DNA of 64,000 bases, taken from assembly GCA_022827835.1 (NCBI GenBank), contig JAJEIO010000054.1:1-64000 (forward strand), given 5' to 3'. Position 1 is the stretch's first letter. Each line of letters begins with the position of its first letter. This document shows positions 38,109 to 46,623 of the stretch, one piece after another. The position numbers and the translations under genes were made by a program. The notes below the pieces were generated by a model. It ran no database searches and was not told the origin of the DNA. It was given only the letters and a program-made list of their open reading frames with translations. The stretch is from Candidatus Latescibacterota bacterium. GTDB lineage: Bacteria; Latescibacterota; UBA2968; UBA8231.

Positions 38109-38162
38109 TTATGGAATCTACTCGGGGCAATTTATCTCAGACTCTATCTAGATTGAGAGTGG

Positions 38163-38198
38163 AAAGCGGCTTTTACTTCAATACAAAGGCCGCTTTTT
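38163..38198. terminator. Intrinsic terminator-like hairpin
   Basis: aaagcggc ... gccgcttt followed by tt; flanking A/T tracts on both sides. Confidence 0.75.
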
Positions 38199-38209
38199 AT
38201 GGCGACCTT

Positions 38210-38425
38210 CTACTGCGCTTTTTCTTTTGGTACAGCCCAAGCTAAGGCGAGGACCCAAGCTATTAGAGTCCAACCTAAAAAGAGATTTATAACGAAGATT
38301 GAGAGATAATTTACATGTTTCTTATTTATCGCAACTAAAGTCGGTATGAAATAGAAATATAGAAGGACTGCGACAACTAAAAGAATCAGGATAAGTTCAA
38401 GGAAGACAGCTTGTGAATTACTCAT
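38210..38425 (-). CDS. Small two-TM membrane protein (superinfection immunity-like topology)
   Basis: 71 aa; ILILLVVAVLLYFYFIPTLVAINK...NLFLGWTLIAWVLALAWA. Confidence 0.55.
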   Translation of the reverse strand: MSNSQAVFLELILILLVVAVLLYFYFIPTLVAINKKHVNYLSIFVINLFLGWTLIAWVLALAWAVPKEKAQ

Positions 38426-38994
38426 TTTTTCGTTCTTGGTAAAAGGCTCTTTTCACCTATCCTCGTCCTCCATTGATCGGTCGATATTTTCTTGGCTTGA
38501 TAAACTACGTCTATTAGGTCTATGTTTATGCCATTTTCTTCAAAGGCTACTTTTGTATTTAGGTTTAGCTCGATGTCAAGAAGAAGTTTTGCTTGACGTA
38601 ATGCTTCGGCGGCTTGAGTTGAATCTATAAGTACACCTTCTTTTTTTAGAGCATGAGCAAGTACATTTGCAGCAGAGCTTATGTCTGCTCCATCCGCTTC
38701 TGCTTCTCTCGTGATTCTTACTGCGTTTGTTGGCTTAATTCCTGCGCCAACAAGGTCTGTTGCTATCTGAAAACATTTAAAAGTGGTTAAGGCTTTATCT
38801 TTGTCCACACCGGTCGCCTTGAAAATCAAATTCATGTCCTTGTCTGTCTGTGCTACTTCTTTCAATGATAAGATTATTCTGAAAGTATTGAATCCACCGA
38901 CATCACTGAATATTTCATCAGCTAGACCTATGAAACCTAGGCTTTCTTCGTTTATTGAATCTTGAGCAACAGATTGGGGAGTCGGTAAGATAAA
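38422..38994 (-). pseudogene. Hypothetical secreted-type protein whose 5' end is interrupted by the IS at 38997
   Basis: Track ORF begins at a TTG (38865), but the frame stays open upstream to the IS boundary: ILPTPQSVAQDSINEESLGFIGLADEIFSDVGGFNTFRIILSLKEVAQ... Confidence 0.65.
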
Positions 38995-39078
38995 TAACCA
39001 CTGGTGCTAGTGGGTTGACCGTGGTCTAGGTCGTTTCTACGCTGAAGGTAGCCCACCTTTCAGCGTAGGAGCGTACTC

Positions 39079-39561
39079 ATGACCACGGCCGATTTTATAA
39101 TAGCCCTGTTCCATCGTATCGACAATCAGATGCTCCATGTGCCTAAACATCCCCAAGCGGCCTTATACCCCAGCGAGACGGTTACGCTAGGGATTTTGTA
39201 TGCGCTTAAAGACGGCGGCAAACGGGCCTTTTATCGCTGGTTAGTACGGGATTGGTTGGCGTTTTTTTCACGCCTGCCCGAGCGCACTCGGCTATTTCGT
39301 CTGTTTGCGGCTCACTCGGATTGGACCGACGCCTTCCGGGCGGAGCCTTCGACGCTGGGCGTTATTGATAGCTATGGCATTGAGTCGATCCATCCAGTGT
39401 GCGAGGGTCGGTCGTCCCGACCCATAGGGAAGAAAGGGCCATCCAATCGCCGCTGGATCGTCGGCGAAATTGTGCTTGGTCGTCAACCAGTGGGGCCTAA
39501 TCGTCGATTGGGATTGCCACATAGCCAGCGTCCACGATTCGGTCTTTCACCCGATGATTAG
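39079..39561 (+). CDS. IS transposase N-terminal part (DDE, IS5/IS982-like), ORF A
   Basis: Homologous-looking region continues in another frame in the next ORF. Confidence 0.7.
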   Translation: MTTADFIIALFHRIDNQMLHVPKHPQAALYPSETVTLGILYALKDGGKRAFYRWLVRDWLAFFSRLPERTRLFRLFAAHSDWTDAFRAEPSTLGVIDSYGIESIHPVCEGRSSRPIGKKGPSNRRWIVGEIVLGRQPVGPNRRLGLPHSQRPRFGLSPDD

Positions 39562-39862
39562 CCGCTTTAGAGAGCAGATGATCCTGTTGGGAGACCAAGG
39601 CTTTCATGCTCAAGCCGGCGATCCGGCCAATCTGAAAATCTGTCCGGCCAAAACTTGGGGCGACCGCATGGTCATCGAAACGGTCTTTTCCATGTTGACC
39701 CTGATTGGTCGATTCAAGCATCAGACCCACCGGGCTTGGGCCTATTTTAACGCCCATCTCAGCTTTGCGGTGGCCACCTTTAACCTGCTAGTCCAGTGGC
39801 ACGGATTGGAACCTGATAAAAACGGATTCGTCAAGTTGTCTATCGCTGAGTTCGGCTTGTAA
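39470..39862 (+). CDS. IS transposase C-terminal part (DDE), ORF B in the +1 frame
   Basis: CLVVNQWGLIVDWDCHIASVHDS...ILLGDQGFHA...RMVIETVFSMLTLIGRFKHQTHR. Confidence 0.75.
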   Translation: MCLVVNQWGLIVDWDCHIASVHDSVFHPMISRFREQMILLGDQGFHAQAGDPANLKICPAKTWGDRMVIETVFSMLTLIGRFKHQTHRAWAYFNAHLSFAVATFNLLVQWHGLEPDKNGFVKLSIAEFGL

Positions 39863-39924
39863 AACACTAGCACCAGTGGTTAAGTAAGGTTGGGCTTTAC
39901 TTCTCGACCTCAAGGAGAGTTCAA

Positions 39925-40305
39925 ATGAACTACAAAGATATTATTCAAGACTTGGCCAAGGAGGTCGGGCGATTTGATTGCAAGGTGAGTTATCCGAGGG
40001 GGAGGAAAATACTTCAGATCAATCGCTGGTCCGGCGATAGGGATAGTTCTTCGGGTAAATTCCGTAGGCAGGATGACTGGACCGAAGTAGGGGAAATTTA
40101 CCAGGCACACAGTAAAGCTCCGGCAAAGCTCGTGAACGTACGTCGTAGTGCGCCGCCCTATATAAAGCGGCTAGAAGGAGATATTTCTGACAATATGGAG
40201 ATATTGAAAAACAAAGTCCGCCGTGAAGCGTTTCGACATAACGCCCCAGCAGTGTTCAAAAAACATTTAGAAGCCGAGATGGAACAACTTGAAGAGGCCG
40301 ACTAA
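39925..40305 (+). CDS. Hypothetical protein
   Basis: 126 aa, ATG preceded by aaggagag. Confidence 0.6.
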   Translation: MNYKDIIQDLAKEVGRFDCKVSYPRGRKILQINRWSGDRDSSSGKFRRQDDWTEVGEIYQAHSKAPAKLVNVRRSAPPYIKRLEGDISDNMEILKNKVRREAFRHNAPAVFKKHLEAEMEQLEEAD

Positions 40306-40508
40306 TCTTCCTCGTCCGGCAAGGGCAATTCAATCTGTTGCCCTTCATAGGGGAATGCTCGACTAAAGAGCCGCTTGAGCTTGTGCTTACCGTCCGGCCC
40401 ATCGTCGCGTGTGCCTTTGCGCGGCTTGCCGCCGATGTAGATTTCAAAATAGACCGCTACCGATTTTTCTGCCGCCTTGTAGGTCGCTTGTCGAGCCGGT
40501 ATCTTGGG
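40302..40508 (-). pseudogene. Orphan C-terminal coding fragment without start codon
   Basis: My translation: PKIPARQATYKAAEKSVAVYFEIYIGGKPRKGTRDDGPDGKHKLKRLFSRAFPYEGQQIELPLPDEED*; its stop overlaps the stop of the 39925-40305 gene. Confidence 0.45.
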
Positions 40509-40525
40509 TTACTAAAAAAATAATA

Positions 40526-40595
40526 CATGGACGGACATGATGGACAGGAAGGGGACCAGGATGGACAGGATTAGGACAGGATGGGCAGGATTAAA
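40526..40595. repeat. Degenerate direct repeats of (g)atggacagga type
   Basis: catggacggacatgatggacaggaaggggaccaggatggacaggattaggacaggatgggcaggatt. Confidence 0.8.
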
Positions 40596-40636
40596 GGAAT
40601 GATGATATAGGGGATGCGTTGGAGCGGGATGGACAG

Positions 40637-42223
40637 ATGAGCTGGGTTTTTGCGTTGCTGATTGGCTTGTGGGCAGGGGGTGCGGCTGCCCAACCTCGGT
40701 ACGTGGATGTGGCCGCGGCGGCTGGCATTGAATTCGAGCACCGCAATGGGGCTGAGGGACAGAAGCGATTGCCCGAGACGATGGGGTCGGGCGTGGCCTT
40801 TTTTGATTATGACGACGACGGCTGGCTCGACCTGTATTGGGTCAATGTCGCGGGTCCGGCCGCGCTCTATCGCAACGAAGGGAATGGCCGTTTTGCCGAG
40901 CGGACGCAAGCGGCTGGCGTGGGGGATTCCGGGTGCGGCATGGGCGTGGTGGCCGCTGACTACGACAACGACGGCGATGCAGATCTGTACATCACTTGTT
41001 ACGGCGCGAATATTCTCTACCGCAATGGAGGCGACGGTCGCTTTGCTGACGTCACGGCCACAGCCGGCGTGGGCGACGAGGGCTTTGGCACGGGCGCGGC
41101 CTTTGGCGACTGGGATCTGGACGGCGACTTGGACCTGTACGTGGCCAATTATCTGGACTTCCGCGCCGACCCGGACCGCGCCTGTTTTCGCCAAGATAGT
41201 GTTCGGGTCTATTGCGCGCCGTGGACCTATGCGCCCGAAGGGGATGCTTTCTACCGCAACGACGGCGACCGCTTCACCGAGGTCGGTGCGGAAATGGGCT
41301 TTGCTGCGGGCCGGGCGCGGGAGTTGGGCGCGGTTTTTTCCGATTGGGATCTCGACGGCGATTTAGACCTGTTCGCCGCGGGCGACGGGACGCCCAATTT
41401 GCTATACCAGAATGAGGGCGGCCACTTCGCGGAAGCGGGTTTGATCGCCGGGGTTTCCTACAATAGCCAGGGCCAATCCGAAGCTGGTATGGGTGTGGCT
41501 GCGGGCGATTACGACAACGATGGGGCCTTTGATTTTTTTGTGACGAATTTCTACTTGGAGACCAATACCTTGTACCACAACGAGGGCGAGGGATTTTTCC
41601 GCGACCGGACGACGGACGCTAAATTGGGCAAACCCTCGCTGGCTTACTTGGCTTGGGGCACAGCTTTCTTCGACTGGGATCTGGACGGCGACGAGGATCT
41701 CTTTGTGGCCAATGGTCACATTGACGACAATGTGGAACTTTTTGCCGAGACCACGTACGCGCAGCCCAATCAATTGTTCAGAAACGACGGCGCTGCCGGA
41801 TTTGCCGAGGTCAGCGCCGCGGTCGGGCTTGGTGCTGTGCAGTCGAGCCGAGGGATGGCCTTGGGCGATTGCGACAACGACGGCGATCTCGATATTGCGG
41901 TGTCCCACATCAATGCGCGTTCCTCGCTGTTGCGCAACGACATGGGCGGCGAGCGCAACTACTTGGCCGTCCGCACGGTAGGCGTGAAGAGCAACCGCGA
42001 CGGCGTCGGCGCTCGCATCCGCGTACGCACTGGGACTCGGGTGCAGATGCGGGAGGTGCGGCGTGGCGGCAGCTATCTGTCGAGCCACGATCCGCGCGTC
42101 TTTTTTGGTCTCGGTACCAGCGCGCAGGCTGACGAAGTGGAGATTCGCTGGCCCAGCGGCAAGGTGCAGCGGTTCGAGAGAGTGTTGGCAGGACAGGTGT
42201 TGACTGCGGAGGAGCCGCGATGA
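40637..42223 (+). CDS. Secreted FG-GAP/VCBS-repeat protein with ASPIC/UnbV domain (CRTAC1-like), copy 1
   Basis: Signal peptide MSWVFALLIGLWAGGAAAQ; repeated DYDNDGDADLYITCYG-type blocks; C-terminal VGARIRVRTG...VEIRWPSGKVQRF. Confidence 0.92.
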   Translation: MSWVFALLIGLWAGGAAAQPRYVDVAAAAGIEFEHRNGAEGQKRLPETMGSGVAFFDYDDDGWLDLYWVNVAGPAALYRNEGNGRFAERTQAAGVGDSGCGMGVVAADYDNDGDADLYITCYGANILYRNGGDGRFADVTATAGVGDEGFGTGAAFGDWDLDGDLDLYVANYLDFRADPDRACFRQDSVRVYCAPWTYAPEGDAFYRNDGDRFTEVGAEMGFAAGRARELGAVFSDWDLDGDLDLFAAGDGTPNLLYQNEGGHFAEAGLIAGVSYNSQGQSEAGMGVAAGDYDNDGAFDFFVTNFYLETNTLYHNEGEGFFRDRTTDAKLGKPSLAYLAWGTAFFDWDLDGDEDLFVANGHIDDNVELFAETTYAQPNQLFRNDGAAGFAEVSAAVGLGAVQSSRGMALGDCDNDGDLDIAVSHINARSSLLRNDMGGERNYLAVRTVGVKSNRDGVGARIRVRTGTRVQMREVRRGGSYLSSHDPRVFFGLGTSAQADEVEIRWPSGKVQRFERVLAGQVLTAEEPR

Positions 42224-43410
42224 TTAGGGCTTCGTGCCTAGCGCTGCTGCTCATCGGCTGCCAAGAGCCGGAGCCGCCTTCGGCTACCGGACGCGCGTAT
42301 TTCCAGCAGGGGCTTGAACACGCCCAAGGCGGGCGTTTCCACGCAGCCATTGCCGCGTACAAGCAAGCGGCCGCGCAAATGCCCGACGCGCCCCAAGTCC
42401 ACTACAATCTGGCCAATGCCTATTTTTTGACCGATGCCCTCGACCAAGCCGAGGTTGCGTACCAAAAAGCCATAGCACTCAAGCCCGATTACGCGGACGC
42501 GTACTACCAGCTCGGCGCTGTGTACATTCGGCAAAAAAAGTACGAGGCGGCCTATGCACCGCTCCACAAAGCATTGGAAAGCGACCCAGGGTTCATTTCC
42601 GCGTACAATGCCTTGGGTCTGCTGCACATCCGGCAGGGTGCGTATCAAGAGGCCGCTGACCTGTACGAGCGCGCCTTGCAGGTAGATTCGACGCACTACG
42701 AACTCTGGTACCATCTCGGCCGAGTTCACGTCAAGCGCGGCGAGCGCGAGGCAGCGAAAACGGCGTTTGCCGAGGCGATTGGCACGGACACGACCCAAGC
42801 GGGCGCGTATGCGGGCTTGGGTGCCTTGTATGTGGAGGAGCGGCGCTACGAGGAGGCCGAGGATCTTTTGCTGCGGGCCGTTGCGCTGCGCCCGTTTTGG
42901 GCGCGTCCTCACTACGACTTGGGACAGGTCTATATGCGCTTAGGCGAGCGGGAAAGGGGCCGCGAGGTGTTGGAGCGATTTGCGCGCCTCGAAGAAGAGG
43001 AAAAGATGATCAAGAGTTTGGAGTTTACGCTCTTGAGCGAGGCCGAGGATGCGCGCCGACACTACGACTTGGGAGTGCTCTACGGCCAGCGTCGCCAATT
43101 CGCCAAGGCCGCTGCCCGCTATCGCCGCGCTCTTGAACTCGACTCGACCTTTGCTGCGGCCTATGTAAACTTAGGCAACATCTATTTGCGCGGGGAGCAA
43201 TTCGCCGCGGCCCAGCAGCTTTTTGCCCAAGCGCTCGCTGCGGATTCGACCCACGCCAACGCGTACAATAGCCTCGGCAACCTGCACCTGATGCGCCGGG
43301 ACTTTGCGGCTGCAGAAGCGGCGTTTGCCAGCGCGGTGCGCTTGGCTCCAGATGATCCGGGCTTCCGCGAAAATTTGGAGATCGCTCGGGGGTTGGAGGC
43401 GGGGAAATGA
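42220..43410 (+). CDS. TPR-repeat lipoprotein, copy 1
   Basis: LLLIGC lipobox; multiple TPRs; ATGA overlap with the upstream gene. Confidence 0.9.
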   Translation: MIRASCLALLLIGCQEPEPPSATGRAYFQQGLEHAQGGRFHAAIAAYKQAAAQMPDAPQVHYNLANAYFLTDALDQAEVAYQKAIALKPDYADAYYQLGAVYIRQKKYEAAYAPLHKALESDPGFISAYNALGLLHIRQGAYQEAADLYERALQVDSTHYELWYHLGRVHVKRGEREAAKTAFAEAIGTDTTQAGAYAGLGALYVEERRYEEAEDLLLRAVALRPFWARPHYDLGQVYMRLGERERGREVLERFARLEEEEKMIKSLEFTLLSEAEDARRHYDLGVLYGQRRQFAKAAARYRRALELDSTFAAAYVNLGNIYLRGEQFAAAQQLFAQALAADSTHANAYNSLGNLHLMRRDFAAAEAAFASAVRLAPDDPGFRENLEIARGLEAGK

Positions 43411-43523
43411 GGGGCTTCTTACTATAAATTATTTAAAGTAAGATATAGTACAAGCTATGTGGATTTGAGCAGATCGCGCTGGCCGGTTGCGGCAGGCGAG
43501 TAGGTAGTAGTGCAGAAAGAGGA

Positions 43524-44840
43524 TTAGGTGGCGGCTAGTTCTTTCATTGCTGCGACGAACATATCCAACTCATAGGGTATTGTGTATATGTTCGGACAAA
43601 TGCGCACCGCTCCAGGATAACCCGGTGGCACGGTGAAGATCTTGTATTTGTCGTACAGGGCGTTGGTAACGTCCGCGGGATCTTGCCCCTTGATGCCAAC
43701 GGTGGAAATGGCGCACGAGCGGTGGGCCTCGCGGGGCGTGTGGACGACGATGTTGGGCACGTCGATCAGGCGATCGACCCAGTAGTTTTTGATGTAGCGC
43801 AAGCGCGCTTCTTTGCGCTCTAAGCCGATGGTTTGGTTAAAGCGGATAGCCTCGGCCAAGGCCAGTTGCAAGTAAGCCGGATAGGTGCCGATGTGGGCGA
43901 ACTTGTGAATCGAGTCGGAGGCGTACCCAGCGTCGCCGAACAACGGCCACACCTTGTCGATGTTTTCTTTTTTAATGTACAGGATGCCCGTGCCCAGCGG
44001 TGCTAACATCCACTTGTGCAAACTCGCGCCGTAGTAATCGCAGTGTAGGTCGGGGATTTTGTCGGCTAGATGGGCAAAGGCATGAGCGCCATCGACGATG
44101 ACTTCCACCCCCTGCTCGTGGGCCATGTCGCAGATTTCGCGCACGGGCAGTACTTGGCCGGTTAAATAGACGATGTGGGAGACGAGGATCACTTTGGTGC
44201 GCGGCGTAATGGCCTTTTTGTAGGCCGCGACGATCTCGTCGTTGTCCATGGAGGTGATGGGCAGGTCGAGCACCTTGTTGACTATGCCTTCGCGGGCGGC
44301 GCGCTGCTCAAACGCGACCTTCATGCTGCCGTATTCGTAGGTTCCCCACAGAGCCTCGTCTCCGGGTTGCAGCTTCAGCCCCATGATGACGATGTTGAGC
44401 GATTCGGTCGTGTTGCGCGTCAGGAGGATTTCTTCGTCCGAGCAACCGGCAAAGCTCGCTAGCAATTGATGCATCTCGCGGGTGTCGTCCACCAGTTGTC
44501 GCCGCATGTAAAACGAGGGGATCTCGTTAATGGCGCGGGCGTTTTTGCACACCTCATCGATCCCGGCTTCGGGTTGCGGACTGAAATATCCGTTCTCGAA
44601 GTTGATAAACTGGGGCGACAAATTGAACGCCCCGCGCACGCTGTACCAGAATTGCTCGTCCAATGCACTGGCCTCTGGAGAGGCTTGGCCGAGACGTTCA
44701 GTGGCCGCGTGGACCTTTTGCAGGCTGTCGGAGGCCCATATAGATGCAGCCGCCGCGCCGAGCGTGAGGTTGCCCGCCTTTCTAAAAAAGTCCCTTCTCG
44801 AATCTGCCATTTCCGTGCTCCGCGTGTTGAGATTATTCAT
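43524..44840 (-). CDS. Class V aminotransferase (isopenicillin-N epimerase-like) with Tat-type signal
   Basis: SRRDFFRKAGNLTLGAAAASIWA; LLTRNTTESLNIVIMGL, VDGAHAFAH, YYGASLHKWMLAPLGTG. Confidence 0.9.
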   Translation of the reverse strand: MNNLNTRSTEMADSRRDFFRKAGNLTLGAAAASIWASDSLQKVHAATERLGQASPEASALDEQFWYSVRGAFNLSPQFINFENGYFSPQPEAGIDEVCKNARAINEIPSFYMRRQLVDDTREMHQLLASFAGCSDEEILLTRNTTESLNIVIMGLKLQPGDEALWGTYEYGSMKVAFEQRAAREGIVNKVLDLPITSMDNDEIVAAYKKAITPRTKVILVSHIVYLTGQVLPVREICDMAHEQGVEVIVDGAHAFAHLADKIPDLHCDYYGASLHKWMLAPLGTGILYIKKENIDKVWPLFGDAGYASDSIHKFAHIGTYPAYLQLALAEAIRFNQTIGLERKEARLRYIKNYWVDRLIDVPNIVVHTPREAHRSCAISTVGIKGQDPADVTNALYDKYKIFTVPPGYPGAVRICPNIYTIPYELDMFVAAMKELAAT

Positions 44841-44849
44841 TAGTAGAAG

Positions 44850-45467
44850 CTAAGGAGCCAAGAGCCGCGTGGCGGCGTCTTCAGGGCTGAGGTGGGGGAT
44901 GGAGCGGTTGAGGAAGGTTTCGAGGAGTTGGGCCGGTGTTAGGTCGGTGGTGTCGATGGCGAACTTGCGACTGATCCAAGAGGCCCGCACCTCTTGCTCG
45001 AAACGATCTAGTATTTCTGGAACGTCTTCGGCGGGAACCAATGAGTGTGGGTGCGGGGCTGCGGCCATGCGGGCACGAATTGTTTCGGGCGCGGCGTATA
45101 GGTGGACGAGCAGGGTGTCGTCGGGCATGTCCGGCTCGTATTCGCGGATGTCGATGTCGATGCCCGGGTAGTAATATTTGGGGCCGTACACCTTTTCCTC
45201 GATGTGGAAGCCGCCCAACAAGATGTCTCGGTAGCGGTGCAACAAGCGCACGTGATAGACGATTTGGAACCGCTGGAAGCGCTCCTTAATGGCCGGCAGC
45301 ATGTCCAGCATGGCTAGCTGCTCCTCGTCGCTGAGGTGATAGGCGTCGGGGATGGTAAAATGGTCGTCGAGGTGGTGGCTAATTCCGCGACTCAGTCCCC
45401 ACTGATGCAACTGATCGATAAGGGTGCTGACGCCTGAGTATTCGCAACCGACGGCAATGACGCGCAT
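44850..45467 (-). CDS. P-loop nucleotide kinase-like protein (thymidylate kinase-like), atypical Walker A
   Basis: VIAVGCEYSGVSTLIDQL at N-terminus; likely ATG at 45467 with AAAGGA upstream. Confidence 0.5.
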   Translation of the reverse strand: MRVIAVGCEYSGVSTLIDQLHQWGLSRGISHHLDDHFTIPDAYHLSDEEQLAMLDMLPAIKERFQRFQIVYHVRLLHRYRDILLGGFHIEEKVYGPKYYYPGIDIDIREYEPDMPDDTLLVHLYAAPETIRARMAAAPHPHSLVPAEDVPEILDRFEQEVRASWISRKFAIDTTDLTPAQLLETFLNRSIPHLSPEDAATRLLAP

Positions 45468-45628
45468 GAGCATATCCTTTGGAATGTCGTGAACCGAGAT
45501 GAACACTATACTGGCCCCACAATCCCCTGTCAAATTTGTCAACGAAGAACGAGCATAGGAAGACGCAGCACTGTATATTGACGATTGTTTTTTAGCTTTG
45601 GTACTCAACCCTTTGGAAAGGAAATCCC

Positions 45629-46591
45629 ATGGCAGATCTGAAAGTAGCGATCATCGGCTGCGGCGGCCACGCCCAGTCGCACTTCCGCATGATTGCCGAC
45701 GAGCCACGCCTGCGCTTGGTGGGTATTGCCGAGCTGGACGAAGAGCGGCTGCGCAAAAACCAGACCGAATGGGGGCCGGAACGCGCCTTTGCCGACTATC
45801 GGGAGATGCTCGATGTCTGCCAGCCGGACGTGGTGCACGTGGTCACCATGCCCGGCCACTTGCTACCCATTGTGCTCGATTGCTTGGAGCGCGGGCTGCA
45901 CACTTCGGTGGAGAAAGCGCCGGGCATGACTGAGGGCGAGACCGCGCAGATGGCGCAAGCGGCCCAGCAGAGCGAGGGCAAGGCGCTGGTGTCTTTTAAC
46001 CGGCGTTACTTTCCCCAAGTGCTAGCCGTGCGGCAGCGCATCCAAGCGGCTGGCGGCGCAGTGCATTGCGCTGCCACGTACAATAAGCCGGTGACCCTGT
46101 TAGGACCGGCGGCCCCCGATCCGGTGATATGCGACGCCATTCACCACGTTGATTTGCTGCGCTGGCTGGCTGGCCGCAGCGCTGAGGAAGCGGCCATTCC
46201 GGTGGAGGCGCAGGGGATGGTGCAAGACGGCGAGAGGCTTGGGTGTCACCGGCACAATGCCGTGGTGCGTTTCGATACGGGCACCTTCGGCACCATGATG
46301 AGTCACTACGGCGTGGGCTATCGCATTCAGCGGGCCGAAGTTCACGGCGAAGATTTGTCGATTTATCTGGATATGACCCGAGGGCCGCAGGTGGAGGGTT
46401 ATGATAAGGGGGAGTCTTTTACTGTAGAGAACGAGGAGATCGAAGCAATGGGCGGGACTGGCTTCAACGAGGTCGTCCACTTTGTCGATTGCATTTTAGA
46501 GGACAGCACGCCGTGGTCGCACTTGGACGACGCCGTGCATACCATGCGCTTGTGCGAGGCTATTCGCCGGGGGCATCAGGGGGCGTTATAA
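45629..46591 (+). CDS. Gfo/Idh/MocA-family oxidoreductase
   Basis: VAIIGCGGHAQSHFRMIADEPRLRLVGIAELDEER, HTSVEKAPGMTEGE. Confidence 0.92.
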   Translation: MADLKVAIIGCGGHAQSHFRMIADEPRLRLVGIAELDEERLRKNQTEWGPERAFADYREMLDVCQPDVVHVVTMPGHLLPIVLDCLERGLHTSVEKAPGMTEGETAQMAQAAQQSEGKALVSFNRRYFPQVLAVRQRIQAAGGAVHCAATYNKPVTLLGPAAPDPVICDAIHHVDLLRWLAGRSAEEAAIPVEAQGMVQDGERLGCHRHNAVVRFDTGTFGTMMSHYGVGYRIQRAEVHGEDLSIYLDMTRGPQVEGYDKGESFTVENEEIEAMGGTGFNEVVHFVDCILEDSTPWSHLDDAVHTMRLCEAIRRGHQGAL

Positions 46592-46623
46592 AGGTATTTA
46601 GATAACTGACGTTACGCGGTGTC

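Larger units (their letters stand above)
38997..39880 (+). mobile_element. Complete-looking 884-bp insertion sequence with perfect 16-bp terminal inverted repeats and a possible TA target duplication
   Basis: Left accactggtgctagtg (38997-39012); right cactagcaccagtggt (39865-39880); TA on both flanks. Confidence 0.9.

Noticed and set aside
40662-41366. 234-aa + ORF and 41402-42088 - ORF
   Set aside because: Alternative frames within the CRTAC1-like gene; periodic composition reflects the repeat in the real frame.
42220-43410. Periodic repeats considered as CRISPR or satellite
   Set aside because: Periodicity is protein-level TPR (34 aa) with divergent DNA, not conserved direct repeats with spacers.
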